Notes: generated by a model not told the origin, from the sequence alone. A stretch of DNA of 64,000 nucleotides from JANXXV01 sp038200305 (GCA_038200305.1 JBBPYD010000188.1:1-64000), one strand, 5' to 3'; numbered from the stretch's first letter, positions 25,841 through 36,312 are shown. Translations and numbers: made by a program.

Positions 25841-26691
25841 CCCCGAAACTGCTCGGCATAGTCGGTAGCCCAGTCGAAGAATGTCCGTGCCGACGCTCCA
25901 GTGATCTCCGCAACAGTGGATGTGAGGAACGCAGGTTGGCCAATTGCCGCGGCCCAGGCATCGAGCAGCATCTCTATTACAAAGGCGGGCATGATGGACC
26001 GCAACTCACGACGTGCCTCCTCTGGAGAAATCTCTTCGACGTGAAGTGAACGGGCAATCGCCCTGCCGACTTCGTGAATTTGTTCAAACTGACTTAGGGA
26101 TTGAGGCCCAGTCAGAACGTATTCCGCCCCCGCATGTCCCTCCTCGGACAAGGCACGGACCGCGACGGCTGCGACATCCCCCACGTGAATCGGGGCCGTC
26201 GGAGCGGCCATAAAGGGCCAGCGGACAACGTTGCCCTCGCGAATCTGCGGCGCCCACCACGACAAGGCGTTTGTAGCAAGCATTCCGGGCCGCAGAAATG
26301 TCCACTGGAGCCCCGATGTCTCGATCAGCCGTTCGATGCTTTCGTGCAGACCTCTAACTGGATTGGGCTGTTGAAAGAAGGGGTGCGCCGTCTTGTGCGG
26401 AGAAGAAAGAAATACGATGCAGCGCGCTTTCCTCGCAATGCGCTCCAACGCCGGCGCAACAGTGCCCGGCCCGGCAGTCCACACGAGAAATACCGCATCG
26501 ATACCGTCCAGGCAGCTATCCAGTGTTTCGGGAAGCGTGATGTCGCCCCGCACAAGCTCAACCTCCCGCGGAAAACAGGCTGATTCCGGGTTACGCGTCA
26601 TCGCACGGACGTGATTTCCCCTCGCCGACAACTGACCGACAACTTGACAGCCGATATTACCGGTGGCGCCAATGACAAGAGTTCGATTCAT
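25837..26691 (-). CDS. NmrA-like NAD(P)-binding protein
   Basis: 284-aa atypical short-chain dehydrogenase/NmrA-like protein. Rossmann motif TLVIGATGNIGCQVVGQL (GxxGxxG) at the N-terminus, then RAMTRNPES, the conserved LVRGDITLPETL and TFLRPGMLATNALSWW. The usual Tyr-x-x-x-Lys catalytic pair of SDRs is not evident, as expected for NmrA/HSCARG proteins that sense or reduce with NAD(P)H. Cytoplasmic. ATG 26691. No linked pathway genes nearby apart from the small coupled frame downstream. Confidence 0.82.
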   Translation of the reverse strand: MNRTLVIGATGNIGCQVVGQLSARGNHVRAMTRNPESACFPREVELVRGDITLPETLDSCLDGIDAVFLVWTAGPGTVAPALERIARKARCIVFLSSPHKTAHPFFQQPNPVRGLHESIERLIETSGLQWTFLRPGMLATNALSWWAPQIREGNVVRWPFMAAPTAPIHVGDVAAVAVRALSEEGHAGAEYVLTGPQSLSQFEQIHEVGRAIARSLHVEEISPEEARRELRSIMPAFVIEMLLDAWAAAIGQPAFLTSTVAEITGASARTFFDWATDYAEQFRG

Positions 26692-26891
26692 GCAGCAATC
26701 TCCAGTCTATAGGTTCAGCAGTTGATGGGGGCCAGCCTAACGGCGCAGCCTTGAGGTTTCCGGCCCTATCGAAACTGGGACATTTGAGCGTTGCTCAATT
26801 CCCCTGTCCGGGCGTGAACCGTGTTCGCGGATCGCATCGAGTAGAAGAAGTTCTCCTGGTCGAAGGCCGCGGAATGTATTGACTCCGAATT

Positions 26892-28034
26892 TCATTTGAA
26901 GCCTCGTTTTTTCGTCAGGTTTTCGAAAAGGAATAACCCGCTTTTCCCGCCCACAGCAAAGTCGAGGTCACCGTCCTTATCCATGTCGGCCACGGCAATC
27001 TGCATGCCCGTCCCGGTTCGAGTGCTGTAGTCGATGACATGGCGAATCCAGATTAACCCGCTTCCGTCCGGGTCCGGGCGGTGCTCGTACCAGTAGATAC
27101 CGAGCGGTTCGCGTTCTCCGGGATCATGGCCGTTATGCGCCATGTAGCGTTTGCCGGTCAAGATATCCGGCTGGCCATCCCCATTCAGATCGACGATCGA
27201 GAGAGCATGCGCCTGGGACCAGCTCTCGTCGATGATGTGCTTGATCCACTTCCCGCCCGGCATGTGCTCCAGCCAAAACACGCCATAGTTATGCGCCATC
27301 GAAGTGACGATGTCGTTCCGGCCATCGCCGTTCACATCCAGCACGTGCATGAAACCGAGCATTTCCAGATCAAAGTCCGGATGCCATTTCCAAGCGCCGG
27401 TGCGCGGATCGGGGGGCGCTTCAAACCATCCCTTGGGCGTGAGGATGTCGTTCCGTCCATCGCCGTTAATGTCGCCGGCGCCGATCCCGTGGCCGAAGCT
27501 TTTGGGGCTCACTACATGGGAACGAACAGTCCCGTCCCGGAATTCGAACCAGGTCAGCGGCGACGATTGCTCCGTAAACTGAGGCAAGATCTCTCGCGCT
27601 TTCCCGTCGTTATCCAGGTCGACAAGAAAGGCGAACTCCGAACGGTGGCCGGTATCGAAGGCGTGCTCAATCCAGCGTCCGTTTCCGCCGGGGTTCCGCC
27701 ACCAGGAGAAGGTATGACTGAAGAGTGAACAACTGACGATATCAACGCGCCCGTCGCCATCTACGTCCAACGGAAGGTCACTGAAGTTATCGATGAAATT
27801 GTTGACGAAGGGCAGGCTGCGGAAATGGTGCTGAACCCAGCGCGGCGCCTGATACCAGTTCTCCCCGGAGATCAGGTCAAGTCTGCCGTCTCCGTCGATA
27901 TCGGCCCAGGCGCAGGTCTCAGCCGCGCCCAAATCGAGGGTGTGTTTCTCGAAGGGAATATCCGCCGGACGGGTGATGGCCCAAGCCAACCACACCGGCG
28001 CTACCAGCGCGACTGCCCCAATTGTGCGCTTCAT
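26892..28034 (-). CDS. FG-GAP/VCBS repeat exported protein
   Basis: 380-aa exported propeller protein with a hydrophobic leader (GAVALVAPVWLAWA) and at least six FG-GAP-like blades with D-x-D-G-D-G/R motifs (WADIDGDGRLDLISG, DVDGDGRVDIVS, GDINGDGRNDILTPKGW, DVNGDGRNDIVT, DLNGDGQPDILTG, DMDKDGDLDFAVGGKSG). No ASPIC domain. Calcium and possibly carbohydrate binding at the surface are assumed from the fold. Last gene of a minus-strand row after receptor 2 and the Gfo/Idh/MocA gene (23-base gap), so probably part of one sugar-related transcript. Confidence 0.82.
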   Translation of the reverse strand: MKRTIGAVALVAPVWLAWAITRPADIPFEKHTLDLGAAETCAWADIDGDGRLDLISGENWYQAPRWVQHHFRSLPFVNNFIDNFSDLPLDVDGDGRVDIVSCSLFSHTFSWWRNPGGNGRWIEHAFDTGHRSEFAFLVDLDNDGKAREILPQFTEQSSPLTWFEFRDGTVRSHVVSPKSFGHGIGAGDINGDGRNDILTPKGWFEAPPDPRTGAWKWHPDFDLEMLGFMHVLDVNGDGRNDIVTSMAHNYGVFWLEHMPGGKWIKHIIDESWSQAHALSIVDLNGDGQPDILTGKRYMAHNGHDPGEREPLGIYWYEHRPDPDGSGLIWIRHVIDYSTRTGTGMQIAVADMDKDGDLDFAVGGKSGLFLFENLTKKRGFK

Positions 28035-28057
28035 TAGAACTTAGACGGTCCGGCCTT

Positions 28058-29419
28058 TCATAATTCGAGCCCAGCCAAATGCCAGGGAGAGCGGTAATTT
28101 TTCGTGAGCAGCGCGTTCGCGGGATCGTAATTTGTGATTCGTTCCGATTTGGCGTCCCAAATAACCTTTTGCTGTACGCGATAGGAGATGTTGCCCAGAA
28201 GACAGGGCAAGGTCGCGTTAAACCCGATCTCGATATCGCCGGCCGGCCGCTTGCGCGACCGCACGCACGACAGAAAATCGCCGATATGTGGAACGTGTTG
28301 CAAGGATGTGGCACCGCGTTCCGGAGCGCGCGCACCGACGAAGTACGTTCCGGTGCCGATCATATCGTCAAATGCGCCGCGGAACATTTCGCCCGCCGGA
28401 TCGACGTGCTTGGTGGCGACCGGTAGGATTTCGTACCCGCTGCGATCCAGCAGCAAAGCCGCATCGCTTCCATGGAACAGAATCCCGTAGAACCTTCCGC
28501 TCCGGCCATAATTGCAATGGGTCATGTGAGTATAGTTGACCATCACGCCGGGATATTCATAGACCGCGTTGAGGGTGTCCGGTGTGTTTCGGTCATCGTC
28601 AGTCCAATATTTGCCGCCGCTGGTGTGAACGCTGAGTGGCGTGTCGGCTTGGATGGCCCACTGAATGATGTCGAGCAGGTGGACGCCCCAGTCGGCCAGA
28701 TTGCCGCCTCCGTAATCGTAAAAAAGACGCCAGGCAACCGGATGTATGTTTTTCCGGTATGGCACGGCGGGTGCAGGCCCCAGCCACATGTCCCAATCCA
28801 GACCCGCGGGCGGTGCCGTGGGCGCTACCCGGCCGATACCCTGGCTCGGGCTGCGGCCGTGATTCCACGCCTCCGCGTATACTACCTTGCCGATCGCCCC
28901 GGTTTTAACCAGTTCGACGGCCCGTTGGAAATGGCTACCGGATCTCTGCTGAATACCTACCTGGACCACCCGGTTGTGCTTGCGGGCGGCTTGCACCATC
29001 AGGCGGGCTTCCCGGGGAGACGTGGCGATCGGCTTTTCGACATATACGTCCTTGCCTGCCTGACAGGCTTCGACGCACATCAGCGCATGCCAGTGGTCCG
29101 GAGTCGCGATTATGACCACGTCCACGTCCCGCGACGCGAGTACGCGCCGATAGTCCCGTTCCGTCCGCGGCGGCTTCCCACTCACCAGGCTCAACGCCTT
29201 CGCAATCTGATTTTGATCGGCATCGCAGAGCGCCACGATCTCAACTTCCGGAAACGTCTGGAAGTCCTTGAGATTCATGCTGCCCATTCCGCCGCAGCCG
29301 ATCAGCGCGACGCCAATCCGGTCATTTGCTCCCGGCCGGGTCTTATCGGCTTGTAGTTGAGCGCCGGAAGCCGCGGCCAAGGCCACGCCGGAACGTACCA
29401 GTTGTCTTCGGTTCATCAT
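28058..29419 (-). CDS. Gfo/Idh/MocA oxidoreductase, Tat-type leader
   Basis: NAD(P)-dependent oxidoreductase acting on sugars or sugar derivatives. Seen: twin-arginine-like leader (NRRQLVRSGVALAAASG) in the first 25 residues; Rossmann motif GVALIGCGGMGSMN; VVIIATPDHWHALM; and the EKP motif in DVYVEKPIATSPREA, which carries the catalytic Lys. The C-terminal alpha/beta domain has GGNLADWGVHLLDIIQWA. ATG 29419 is taken; the open frame upstream to 29518 is only the receptor's 3' end. Exported Gfo/Idh/MocA enzymes of this type are common in polymer-degrading Acidobacteriota and Planctomycetes. 25 bases after the receptor gene. Confidence 0.86.
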   Translation of the reverse strand: MMNRRQLVRSGVALAAASGAQLQADKTRPGANDRIGVALIGCGGMGSMNLKDFQTFPEVEIVALCDADQNQIAKALSLVSGKPPRTERDYRRVLASRDVDVVIIATPDHWHALMCVEACQAGKDVYVEKPIATSPREARLMVQAARKHNRVVQVGIQQRSGSHFQRAVELVKTGAIGKVVYAEAWNHGRSPSQGIGRVAPTAPPAGLDWDMWLGPAPAVPYRKNIHPVAWRLFYDYGGGNLADWGVHLLDIIQWAIQADTPLSVHTSGGKYWTDDDRNTPDTLNAVYEYPGVMVNYTHMTHCNYGRSGRFYGILFHGSDAALLLDRSGYEILPVATKHVDPAGEMFRGAFDDMIGTGTYFVGARAPERGATSLQHVPHIGDFLSCVRSRKRPAGDIEIGFNATLPCLLGNISYRVQQKVIWDAKSERITNYDPANALLTKNYRSPWHLAGLEL

Positions 29420-29444
29420 TGTGGATCGATCCCAGGGCCGCCGC

Positions 29445-32400
29445 TCAGAAGATATATTTCGCGCCGAACTGCACAATGCGCGCCGGTCCCGCGCTAAGAA
29501 TACGGCCGGCGTTCGCACTTGTAATTGTATTTACCGGCTGTCCCAGATTGGTGTGGTTCGTGAAGTTGAAGAACTCACCGCGAAACTGGAACTTGTGCCG
29601 CTCGGTAAGCGCAAAGTTTTTGAAGAACGATGCATCCCAGCCATACGATCCCGGACCATAGATCAAGTTCCGGCCCGCCGTGCCGTCCGAGCCGGCCTTT
29701 GGAATCTGGAATGCTTTGGGATTGAAGTACTGAGCAATTAACTGGCTGCGGGGGCGCGAGCTGTCGAGGTATGGAGTACCCACCAGATTCGGGCGATCGT
29801 TTGCATTGCCATCGAGATTCACATCCGATCCGGCCAGTACATCAAAAGGGTTGCCGCTCTGAATGCGCAGCAGGCCGTTCAGTTGCCAGCCGCTGAGGAC
29901 CTGCTTCCCAAACCAACCGAAAGCTTTCGCTTCCGGCAGGTCCCATACGTAAGACGCGTTAAAAACGTGCCGGGTATCCAAGCTGGAGGGTCCGTGCTCC
30001 AGTCTCCGGTTATGCGAATCCACCATTGCGATAGCGGTGTTGAGCTTGTCGTCCGAAATCTCGTCGATGTTCTTGCTCAAAGTGTAGTTGGCCAGGACTG
30101 TGAACCCATGCGAGAATCGCTTGTTCAATGTGGTCTGAAGCGAGTCATAGTGGGCGTTTGAAGCCGTCTCGGCATGTGAGATTTGAGCGTACGTGCCGGG
30201 AAGGTACGGCCGGCGGGCGTTGATGTTGCCAGCAGTGGACTGGCCCGGAATGAAGACCGGTGCGTTTGCGTCACTCTGCACCATCAACTTGCGCGACGTA
30301 TTTCCGACATAGGCCAAGGTAAAAGCGAAGTCTTTAAGGAATTGCTGCTCGATGGTAAAGCTGTACTGTTGCACGTAGGGAGTGGCGATATTGGGGTCCT
30401 GGTAACTGGCGGTTACCGGCAGTGCGAAGATAGGATTCTGCGCATCGAGCTTATAGGGAAACGGACTGCCGCCGGCGACATTCGCATACGGGTTGATCAG
30501 ATTTGGCGTTCCAAAGACCGTCACGTCAACAAGGAATGGCTGACCTTGCATATCCATCGCCATGTTTGTGAAACCGATGGCATAGAAGACGCCATAGCCG
30601 GCGCGAATGGCGGTTTTACCATTTCCGAAGGGATCGATCGCAATTCCGAACCGCGGTGCGAAGTTGTTATAGTCGGTTTTCCAGACGCCGCGCGGAATGC
30701 CCGGGTCATTGGCGAACAGCATGCCAAGCGGGGCCTTGGGGAAGCGCTGGGAATGCGCTCCGTAGCTGAAGGTCTGAAATGCATCGGCGGTGCTGACCCA
30801 AGGAGTATTGAGCTCGTAGCGCAGTCCGAGATTGAGAACGATACGCGAGCTCACCTTCCAGTCATCTTGAATAAAGCTGTGCCAGTTCTTGCTTCGGAAG
30901 TCGCGGTTGTTGCCATTATTCTGGCGGAAGGATGCCGCCTGCCCTAACTCGAAGTCGGCGAGTGAGTTTCCGGTGAAAGCTCCGGTGAAGCGGATCTGTC
31001 CGGAGCCGAGCCAGTTTGAATATTCTTCGTAACGATTATAGGCAAGCCAGGTTCCCACCTTGACCGCGTGGCGGCTGCGAGTCCAGGAGAACGTGTCCGA
31101 CCAGGAAAAAGTCTGTTCCGGGCGCTCTGTTTCGTCAAACGTACCCATATTCCAGCGCCCATTAATGAAAATCTGGGGTGGCCGGGGCGGCAGCGCGCCG
31201 TAGGTCACGTTACTGCCGAAGTCAGACCAGCTTGTGCGAATTGGTCCGGAGTTGATGCGGTTCCTGATGGTATAACCGAAGCGCCCCTCATTCAGCATGG
31301 AGGGGCTCAAAATCCAGCTATCGTTCGCCACAACGTTTTGCTGGTTTACATTCTCGACAATGGGGCTGTAGTTCGGAATTTGGGAAATTCCGGCGAACGG
31401 TTGCAGCGCGCTCATGCGGTTAATGAACCAGCTCCCGCTCAACCGGTGCGAACCGTTGACCTGGTAATCTAATTTCGCCAGACCTTGACCGGCATTATTC
31501 CACATGGATTGATAGGTTTCCAGGCGGCCGTCCGCGGTGTTCGGCAGGGGGACCAGTTGGGCCAGAATCTTAGCGGCAACCGGGTCCAGCCGCTGCGCCG
31601 GAATGATTCCGCCGGGGAATGGCTGGCCTGTTGCGGGATCGATTGGTTTCTGGTTGGCTGGAGCAGCCGAGAAATCTCCCCGGCGTTCGGCGGCGGTAGC
31701 GGTGAGAGCGCCGTTCTGGAATGCGCTAGACCGGACCCGCAGTCCCTGATAGGAGGTGAAGAAGAAAAGTTTGTCGTGTTTGATTGGCCCACCGAAGCTG
31801 CCGCCGAACTGGTTCTGGTGAAGCGGCTGCACCGTTGGCACAAAGAAGTTGCGCGCATTGAGATGGTTATTGCGGAGAAACTCGAAAAGCGAGCCGTGAA
31901 ACTGGTTTGTGCCGGAACGGGTGATCACGTTGACCACGGCGCCGGATGACCGCCCAAACTCCGCGTTAAAGTTGCTGGTGATCAGCCGGAATTCTTCAAC
32001 CGCGTCGGGATTCGGCGCTTCATTGCCGCTGTTCCGGAAGTGACTGTTATTCATGTTGCCGTCCAGAAAAAAGGTGCTTTGGCGGCTGCGGCTTCCGTTC
32101 ACATTGAAATAATTCCCGGTGTCGTCGGGCCCGGTGGCAAGCCTCGCATTCGCCACTCCGGGAAGTGTGGTCACTAATTGATATACGTTGCGGCCGTTGA
32201 GCGGCAGGTCATTTACCCGCCGGGTCTCAATCACTCCACCGAGTTGTACTTCGCGGGTATCGACCAGCGGCGCCCCGCCAGTCACCCTGATTTCCTGGCT
32301 GAGCGCTCCCAATTCCAGCTTGATATCTACACGCGCGTTCTGATTTACGTTGAGTTGGATGCCCTGCTGAGTGAATTTCCGGAATCCCATCAATTCGACT

Positions 32401-32639
32401 TCGATCCGGTATCGCCCTGTTGGCAGGTTCGGGAAAAGATAGTCCCCTGTTGCGTCTGTTGTTTTCTCCCGTTTTTCATCGGTCAGTTCATTGACAACCC
32501 GAACCAGAGCTTCCGCGAGACGGCCACCTGAAGAGTCGGCCACGTTGCCCGCGATGGTGCCCGTGACCCCTTGCGCGAACACCATTCCATGCAGTGCCGT
32601 GAGCAAGAGAGCGAAAGATCCCAGCGTGATTCTGTTCAT
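29445..32639 (-). CDS. Oar-like TonB-dependent outer-membrane receptor
   Basis: 1064-aa receptor of the same group as the one at 7149. Signal peptide ends near GMVFAQ; carboxypeptidase-regulatory domain about 24-110 (TGTIAGNVADSSGG, then LPTGRYRIEVELMGFRKF); plug about 115-270 (LPLNGRNVYQLVTTLPGV, SGAVVNVITRSGTNQFHGSL); barrel to the end (IVQFGAKYIF). LPLNGRNVYQ is the most conserved marker in these proteins. First gene of the row leading to a sugar oxidoreductase and a propeller protein, which suggests import of a glycan-like substrate (inference). Divergent from the broken regulator at 32814. Confidence 0.88.
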   Translation of the reverse strand: MNRITLGSFALLLTALHGMVFAQGVTGTIAGNVADSSGGRLAEALVRVVNELTDEKREKTTDATGDYLFPNLPTGRYRIEVELMGFRKFTQQGIQLNVNQNARVDIKLELGALSQEIRVTGGAPLVDTREVQLGGVIETRRVNDLPLNGRNVYQLVTTLPGVANARLATGPDDTGNYFNVNGSRSRQSTFFLDGNMNNSHFRNSGNEAPNPDAVEEFRLITSNFNAEFGRSSGAVVNVITRSGTNQFHGSLFEFLRNNHLNARNFFVPTVQPLHQNQFGGSFGGPIKHDKLFFFTSYQGLRVRSSAFQNGALTATAAERRGDFSAAPANQKPIDPATGQPFPGGIIPAQRLDPVAAKILAQLVPLPNTADGRLETYQSMWNNAGQGLAKLDYQVNGSHRLSGSWFINRMSALQPFAGISQIPNYSPIVENVNQQNVVANDSWILSPSMLNEGRFGYTIRNRINSGPIRTSWSDFGSNVTYGALPPRPPQIFINGRWNMGTFDETERPEQTFSWSDTFSWTRSRHAVKVGTWLAYNRYEEYSNWLGSGQIRFTGAFTGNSLADFELGQAASFRQNNGNNRDFRSKNWHSFIQDDWKVSSRIVLNLGLRYELNTPWVSTADAFQTFSYGAHSQRFPKAPLGMLFANDPGIPRGVWKTDYNNFAPRFGIAIDPFGNGKTAIRAGYGVFYAIGFTNMAMDMQGQPFLVDVTVFGTPNLINPYANVAGGSPFPYKLDAQNPIFALPVTASYQDPNIATPYVQQYSFTIEQQFLKDFAFTLAYVGNTSRKLMVQSDANAPVFIPGQSTAGNINARRPYLPGTYAQISHAETASNAHYDSLQTTLNKRFSHGFTVLANYTLSKNIDEISDDKLNTAIAMVDSHNRRLEHGPSSLDTRHVFNASYVWDLPEAKAFGWFGKQVLSGWQLNGLLRIQSGNPFDVLAGSDVNLDGNANDRPNLVGTPYLDSSRPRSQLIAQYFNPKAFQIPKAGSDGTAGRNLIYGPGSYGWDASFFKNFALTERHKFQFRGEFFNFTNHTNLGQPVNTITSANAGRILSAGPARIVQFGAKYIF

Positions 32640-32813
32640 TGTTGCAACTCCCGATTGGTTTTCCTGAGACTCTCTGTAGCATCCGTCTTGAAAGGCGCTG
32701 AAACAAGAGAATTCTCGCTACTTCTCCGTTGCGATCAGTTAATAATGTTTATTCTTCAAATACTTATAAGTTGCGGAGGATACCATCTTCCTTCGGTGTA
32801 CAATCGAGACACT

Positions 32814-34127
32814 ATGGAGGAAGCTGGGGGCCAGAGTTCACCGCCGGAACTTCTGCTGCAGGATTCGCGTGCCTGTATAGACCAGGCAGCGCGGCGCATC
32901 CTCGACAGCGAGGGGCTCCGCCGATCCGGCAGGCTTAGAGAACTGCTTGCATACCTGCTAAAGCGGGCAGCCTCCTCCCCGGACACCCCAATCCGGGAAC
33001 AAGACATCGGCAACGACGTTTACGGCCGAAAGCCGGATTACGACACGAGTCATGACACCATTGTCCGGGTGCAGATTGCCTAACTCCGGAAAAAGCTGGA
33101 GCGCTACTACGAAACCGAGGGCGCCCAGAACGAACTGATTCTTACAATTCCCAGGGGCAGATATCTGCCGCTCTGGCAACCCAGGGCCGTGGAATCTATT
33201 GCGCCGTCCGTGCCAGAAACTTCAAGCCAGCCGATTGGACCACGCGCTGGACAGCCAATACTGGCGCTGGGTGTCATTTGCGCGGTTTTGCTGATAGCCA
33301 TTGCGATTATGGCCATCGAGTGGCCCCGGGGTGCGCCATGGCAAAACAAGAGCGTCCGGCAATCCTCTTCGGTCGCCCGTCTCTGGTCTCAAGTTCTTGC
33401 ACCGGGCAAAACTACCCAGGTTGTGCTCTCCGATCCGGGTATAGTCATGCTGTCGATTGCTACCGGCCACCGCATCCGTTTCCCGGATTTAGGCGATCGC
33501 CTCTTTTTGAGCCGGCTGGAATCGATGAACGGCACAACCGAGTACAAGTCTTTCCTGCAGGGTGTAACGTCTGCCCAACTGACCACGCTTTCGGATCTCG
33601 AACTCGTTCGCCGCATTACAGCGCTCGGTATGAGCGATCCCGGGATGTTGAACATCGTGACGGCGCGGGATTTCCGGATTCGCGACCTGAACAGCGCTAA
33701 CAGCATCCTGATAGGGTACGGTCTATCCAACCCATGGGTGGAAGTATTTCAGCAGTCGATCAACTTTGTCCTGGATCTCGATTCCGCCAGCAATACGATG
33801 TCGATTACGAACCTGCATCCGAATCGTGGCGAGCCGGAGCGGTATTATCTGGGAGATTCCAGAAAGGTGAACCCGGCCCAAGGGTTCGCAACAGTCGCCC
33901 TGTTTCCGAACCCCGCGCAATCGGGCAGAGTACTGATCGTTTCCGGAGCCGATGTACCGGGAACCGAAGCGGCGATCCGTTTTCTGATGACTGAGGCCCT
34001 ATGGGCGCCTTTTTATCGCAGGATCGCGGTGAACGGCGATATTCCGTCCTTTGAAGTAGTGCTCGCGTACCGGCGGCTCTCGAACTCGTCTGGAGATGTG
34101 ACTCCTGTGGCTTGGCGGCTCCATTAA
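32814..34127 (+). pseudogene. membrane-anchored winged-helix-like regulator with internal stop
   Basis: Protein of 437 residues interrupted by TAA at 33081-33083 without any shift of frame. Before the stop: a cytoplasmic helix-rich module (RRSGRLRELLAYLLKRAA; DVYGRKPDYDTSHDTIVRVQ). After it: LRKKLERYYETEGAQNELIL and TIPRGRYLPLW, the second half of the same DNA-binding-like module, then one transmembrane segment (LALGVICAVLLIAIAIMAIE) and a periplasmic sensor-like domain. Relatives have a Gln, Ser or Arg at the stop position; CAA to TAA is the simplest origin. It lies divergently next to receptor 2 and would be its natural regulator. Confidence 0.7.
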
Positions 34128-34167
34128 TCGTGTAACTTATACGCCTGCAAGTCCGCCTCTATAGGAC

Positions 34168-34872
34168 GTGTGTACACTTCGCCATGGGCACTTGTTATTG
34201 CTGCTCGTCCCAAGCATTGCGGCCTTCGCGCAAGCGCCCTGCGGCGGCATGCGTACCAGTCCCAACACGGCGGTATCCAGCGATGAACGAATTCTCGGGA
34301 TCATTCCTAATTTCCAAACCGTCTCCGATCCGAACGCTGTCATAGTCCCGTTGACAGCCCGCGAGAAATGGAAGCTGTTTGCGCAAGAATCTTTCGATCC
34401 ATCCACGGCCGCGAGCGCGGCGATGGGAGCGGGCTTGTCGCAATTGGGAAATGGAAATCCTAGATATGGCAACGGCGGCAGAGCGTATGCCCAGCGATTC
34501 GGCGCCGCCATGGCGGATTTGACCACGCAGAACCTGTTCAGCGGTGTTATTCTGTCTTCCTTGTTTCATCAGGATCCGCGTTATTTCCGCAGAGGTCCGA
34601 AATCGGGCATTCTGGCCCGCGCGGGATATGCCATCAGCCGGGCGGTGGTTGCGAGGCAGGAATCCGGCGGCTCCGCATTTAACATTTCTGGAGTGCTCGG
34701 GATGACGCTCGGCATTGCAGCTTCCAATCTCTACTATCCTGCCAGCAGCGTGAATGGCAGGGAAATGGGATCTCGCGTTGGCACAAGCCTAATGGGCGGA
34801 GCTCTCGGGAACCTCCTGCCTGAATTCTGGCCCGACATCAAGGCAAAAGTATTCCGGCACAAATCCCCTTAG
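34168..34872 (+). CDS. conserved exported/membrane-associated protein, unknown
   Basis: 234-aa protein with a signal peptide (HLLLLLVPSIAAFAQA) and a Gly/Ala-rich body (AAMGAGLSQLGNGNPRYGNG; GVLGMTLGIAASNLYYPAS; GTSLMGGALGNLLPEFWPDI) that may form membrane-associated helices. I recall similar unnamed proteins in Acidobacteriota, but no function is known to me. GTG start. Its 3' end is close to that of the convergent lactamase-like gene, six bases apart. Confidence 0.6.
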   Translation: MCTLRHGHLLLLLVPSIAAFAQAPCGGMRTSPNTAVSSDERILGIIPNFQTVSDPNAVIVPLTAREKWKLFAQESFDPSTAASAAMGAGLSQLGNGNPRYGNGGRAYAQRFGAAMADLTTQNLFSGVILSSLFHQDPRYFRRGPKSGILARAGYAISRAVVARQESGGSAFNISGVLGMTLGIAASNLYYPASSVNGREMGSRVGTSLMGGALGNLLPEFWPDIKAKVFRHKSP

Positions 34873-34878
34873 CGGGTT

Positions 34879-35747
34879 TCAGTTTGAGGGAGGATGAGCA
34901 GCCGCTTGTTGCTCCTTGAGTTCCCGTTCGAAATCCTGTTGCGATCTTTCAATGAATCCCTTTAATTCGCTTGGATCGATGAACGGATTCGGCCCGGTCT
35001 TCGCAATTCTGTCCCGCTTCTCCGCCATATGGAAGAATCCTGCGTGAGAGGCGAGAAACACATCGCATGGCAACTTCCGCAGCTCAGCGAAGCTGTGTTC
35101 GTAGTCGGAGACAATCCGTGGATAATTCCGGTTGCCGACCAGTTGATTGGCCGCCACTGTCGTGCTGCAATAAAACACCACGTTGTATGTCTTGCCGTTT
35201 TCTACAACTGGCGCCGTCCAGGTGGTGCATCCCTTTGTATGACCCGGCGTGAGATGTGCCGTTAGCGTGACATTGCCCAACTGCAGGATCTCTTTGTCAC
35301 CGATGACACGGTCCACTTGATAGATGGAGAAAGGCCGTCTTTGTCCGAGCCGTAGCGGCCCGCCGTCAACGTCTCACCATCTGCCTTGCTCGCCATCATT
35401 TGGGCTCCGGAAAGCCGTTTGAGTTCAGCTAAGCCGCCTGAATGGTCGTAATGGGCGTGACTGTTCAGCAGGTATTTCACATCGCGCAAGTGAAACCTGA
35501 GATCGGAAATGTTCTTTTCAATCAGCGGCGCTGTTTCCGGAAAACCGCCATCGATTAGAATGGCGCCCTTCGGAGTTGCGATGAGAAACGAAGTCACTCC
35601 CGACACGCCAACGTAGTAAACGTTTCCCACAATACGAAAGGGTTTGACTGGCTGGTTCCAGGCGGCACGCTCTTCAAGGGTTCGCTGTGGGAAGACGTTC
35701 ATACACAGAGCCGCCGCGATGAATCCCAGGAAGATAGTTTTGCGCAT
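34879..35747 (-). pseudogene. subclass B3 metallo-beta-lactamase-like hydrolase, frameshifted
   Basis: Exported zinc hydrolase of the metallo-beta-lactamase fold, closest in pattern to subclass B3. Signal peptide from ATG 35747 (RKTIFLGFIAAALCMNVF). First part: LNSHAHYDHSGGLAELKRLS, with the H-x-H-x-D-H zinc ligands. One base is missing near 35328-35335; the rest continues in the next frame with LTAHLTPGHTKGCTTWT (third His) and FLASHAGFFHMAEKRDR (last His ligand), ending at 34879. All zinc ligands are encoded and the joined length (about 289 codons) is normal, so the lesion is recent or a sequencing slip. Whether it hydrolyses beta-lactams, lactones or other esters cannot be told. Confidence 0.75.
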
Positions 35748-35770
35748 GCCGATACGGAGGATAACATGGC
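35654..35770. repeat. 117-bp repeat, copy A (5' end of the lactamase-like gene)
   Basis: Covers the first about 31 codons of the lactamase-like gene and its ribosome-binding region. Copy B lies at 42503-42619 in the same orientation. The two differ at about 6 of 117 positions by direct comparison. Confidence 0.85.
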
Positions 35771-36312
35771 TCAGTAAATGAACGGGTGAATTCCATAAAA
35801 GGTCCTCCAAATCACAAAGAGCAAGCCGGCACTGGATTCCCACAGCGGTTCTGATGGATTGACTGGTCTTATTGGTGGTTAGCTGCCAGATATTTTGGGA
35901 CACCACTGCGGAGCCTGCGTTATGAACATCGAAATCGGCGCTGATGTTGGATCGAGACCGTCCAGTTTCTCGTTGTCCGATAACCGGCGTTTTGCAGTCC
36001 TGATGGTAAACGCTGCCCGACCAGGAAGGATCTATGCGCCCGCAGAACCGGCTGCGAACTCTCCGCTGCATTTTTCCGGTAACCGGACTTCCCGTTTACT
36101 ACTTGGTTACTTACCGCACCCACTGAGTTTGCCTCTCCGCAAAATGGAGGGCGCGTGTTTGCATACAGCCACACTGATTGTGCCGTTCACCTTCGTGCCG
36201 CCGTCGCCTGCTCCGTTTATTGTGGTTGGTCATGACGTTCGTCATATTTTGAGCACGGGCGAGCGGAGAAATAGGCATCCTTTGATTTGCGTTAAGATAT
36301 GGACCTGTCCGT
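35771..36312. other. intergenic region without a recognised gene
   Basis: About 540 bases between the divergent lactamase-like gene and the winged-helix gene. Several open frames of 80-150 codons exist on both strands, but none shows a domain or plausible start. It should contain both promoters. Confidence 0.4.

Noticed and set aside
28472..29356. A 294-codon open frame on the plus strand
   Set aside because: Antisense to the Gfo/Idh/MocA gene, no domain or ribosome site.
35920..36174. Open frames of about 85-95 codons upstream of the lactamase-like gene
   Set aside because: Several overlapping frames, none with a domain or plausible start; kept as non-coding.
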